A stretch of DNA of 64,000 nucleotides, from positions 186,001-250,000 of the forward strand of contig NZ_AWXC01000008.1 in assembly GCF_000479005.1 (NCBI RefSeq), in the 5' to 3' direction. Within the stretch, counting starts at the first letter, position 1. Each line of letters begins with the position of its first letter. Positions 63,672 through 64,000 of this stretch are shown one piece after another. This DNA comes from Prevotella sp. BV3P1. Its GTDB lineage: Bacteria > Bacteroidota > Bacteroidia > Bacteroidales > Bacteroidaceae. A program made the translations under genes and the position numbers. The notes beneath the pieces were generated by a model that was given only the letters and a program-made list of their open reading frames with translations, was not told where the DNA came from and did no database searches.

Positions 63672-64000
63672 ATGAAAAAACAATTATTATATCTTTGTGC
63701 CGGAGTATTCTCCTTAATGATCCTCAACAGCTGCGCTGAAGAGGAGAATGTGGCTCCTACTGCCGACCGAACGGGCATTACCAGCCTAGCTGCCTATTTC
63801 ACCTCGGGGCCGAACATCGATAAACTTGCCATAAACTGGAAGGTAACCAATAATAGTGAGGTAACTGACTATGTGATTCCCATTCCCTATTACTATCCAG
63901 AGGAGAGCGACAACACCACGGAGGAGTATATGAAAAGTATGAAGGTGGTGGCTACACTGGAGAACAATTGCCTGTTGAGTCCTGCACTGACGATGCTCGA
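63672..64000 (+). CDS. surface lipoprotein in the SusE position (3' cut by window)
   Basis: The first 109 residues are visible. A lipoprotein signal (LCAGVFSLMILNSC, then AEEENVAPTADRT) is followed by ITSLAAYFTSGPNIDKLAIN and a probable beta-rich domain with a DYVIPIPYYYPEE stretch, like DUF5018-type domains that often follow susCD. Proteins in this position are usually surface glycan-binding proteins that help SusD. The remainder lies beyond the window. Confidence 0.75.
   Translation, partial: MKKQLLYLCAGVFSLMILNSCAEEENVAPTADRTGITSLAAYFTSGPNIDKLAINWKVTNNSEVTDYVIPIPYYYPEESDNTTEEYMKSMKVVATLENNCLLSPALTML

Overview
The window looks like a chromosomal segment of a Bacteroidales bacterium, most likely Prevotella or a close relative. 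Reasons: many promoters of the Bacteroidetes form (TTTG, a 20-nt spacer, then TAnnTTTG), weak Shine-Dalgarno signals, SusC/SusD proteins, a secreted leucine-rich-repeat protein with a sorting-type C-terminus, and a sigma-54 activator / lptE / TPR protein / secG gene run.

Layout. 1-4.6 kb: a cut-off gene, a flippase-like membrane protein, a sigma-54 activator, lptE, a TPR protein, secG and tRNA-His. 5.2-12.1 kb: scattered surface and envelope genes (LRR protein, lytic transglycosylase, GT2 glycosyltransferase, GH92 alpha-mannosidase), each with its own promoter or terminator. 12.3-17.1 kb: an AT-rich restriction-modification island with an XRE controller, an m6A methyltransferase, a circularly permuted m5C methyltransferase and a convergent HNH endonuclease of the Alw26I/Eco31I/Esp3I type. 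18.0-25.9 kb: one operon pairing a von Willebrand A-like lipoprotein and a membrane protein with a tubulin-like GTPase and a giant actin/Hsp70-fold ATPase plus a small coiled-coil protein. A zinc-ribbon membrane protein follows. This is the best candidate for an undescribed system. 27.3-32.2 kb: OmpA-like protein, multi-domain outer-membrane protein and nitroreductase on the minus strand. 32.4-39.6 kb: housekeeping genes (B12-dependent ribonucleotide reductase, folB, amidase, MCE protein, dnaA). 39.8-43.9 kb: a TPP-riboswitch thiamine salvage operon (TonB receptor, PnuT, thiamine pyrophosphokinase). 44.6-64 kb: a host-glycan utilisation locus (GlcNAc 2-epimerase, two GHL10 proteins, sialate O-acetylesterase, sugar porter, GH20 hexosaminidase, SusC, SusD, SusE-position lipoprotein). 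It contains two truncated gene remnants and is cut by the window end.

Non-coding structure is unusually rich. Five intergenic regions carry degenerate direct repeats with an exact 22-nt period (5120, 17566, 25919, 31157, 44058). Two of these arrays lie inside a longer dispersed element of about 400 bp (17442 and 31014), which also occurs once, inverted and without its array, at 9283. There is also a switch-like pair of mutually exclusive hairpins ahead of the HNH endonuclease gene, a large hairpin between convergent genes at 27.1 kb, and inverted GGAGTTAA arrays inside the thiamine operon.

All family assignments were made by reading the sequence; no database search was run.
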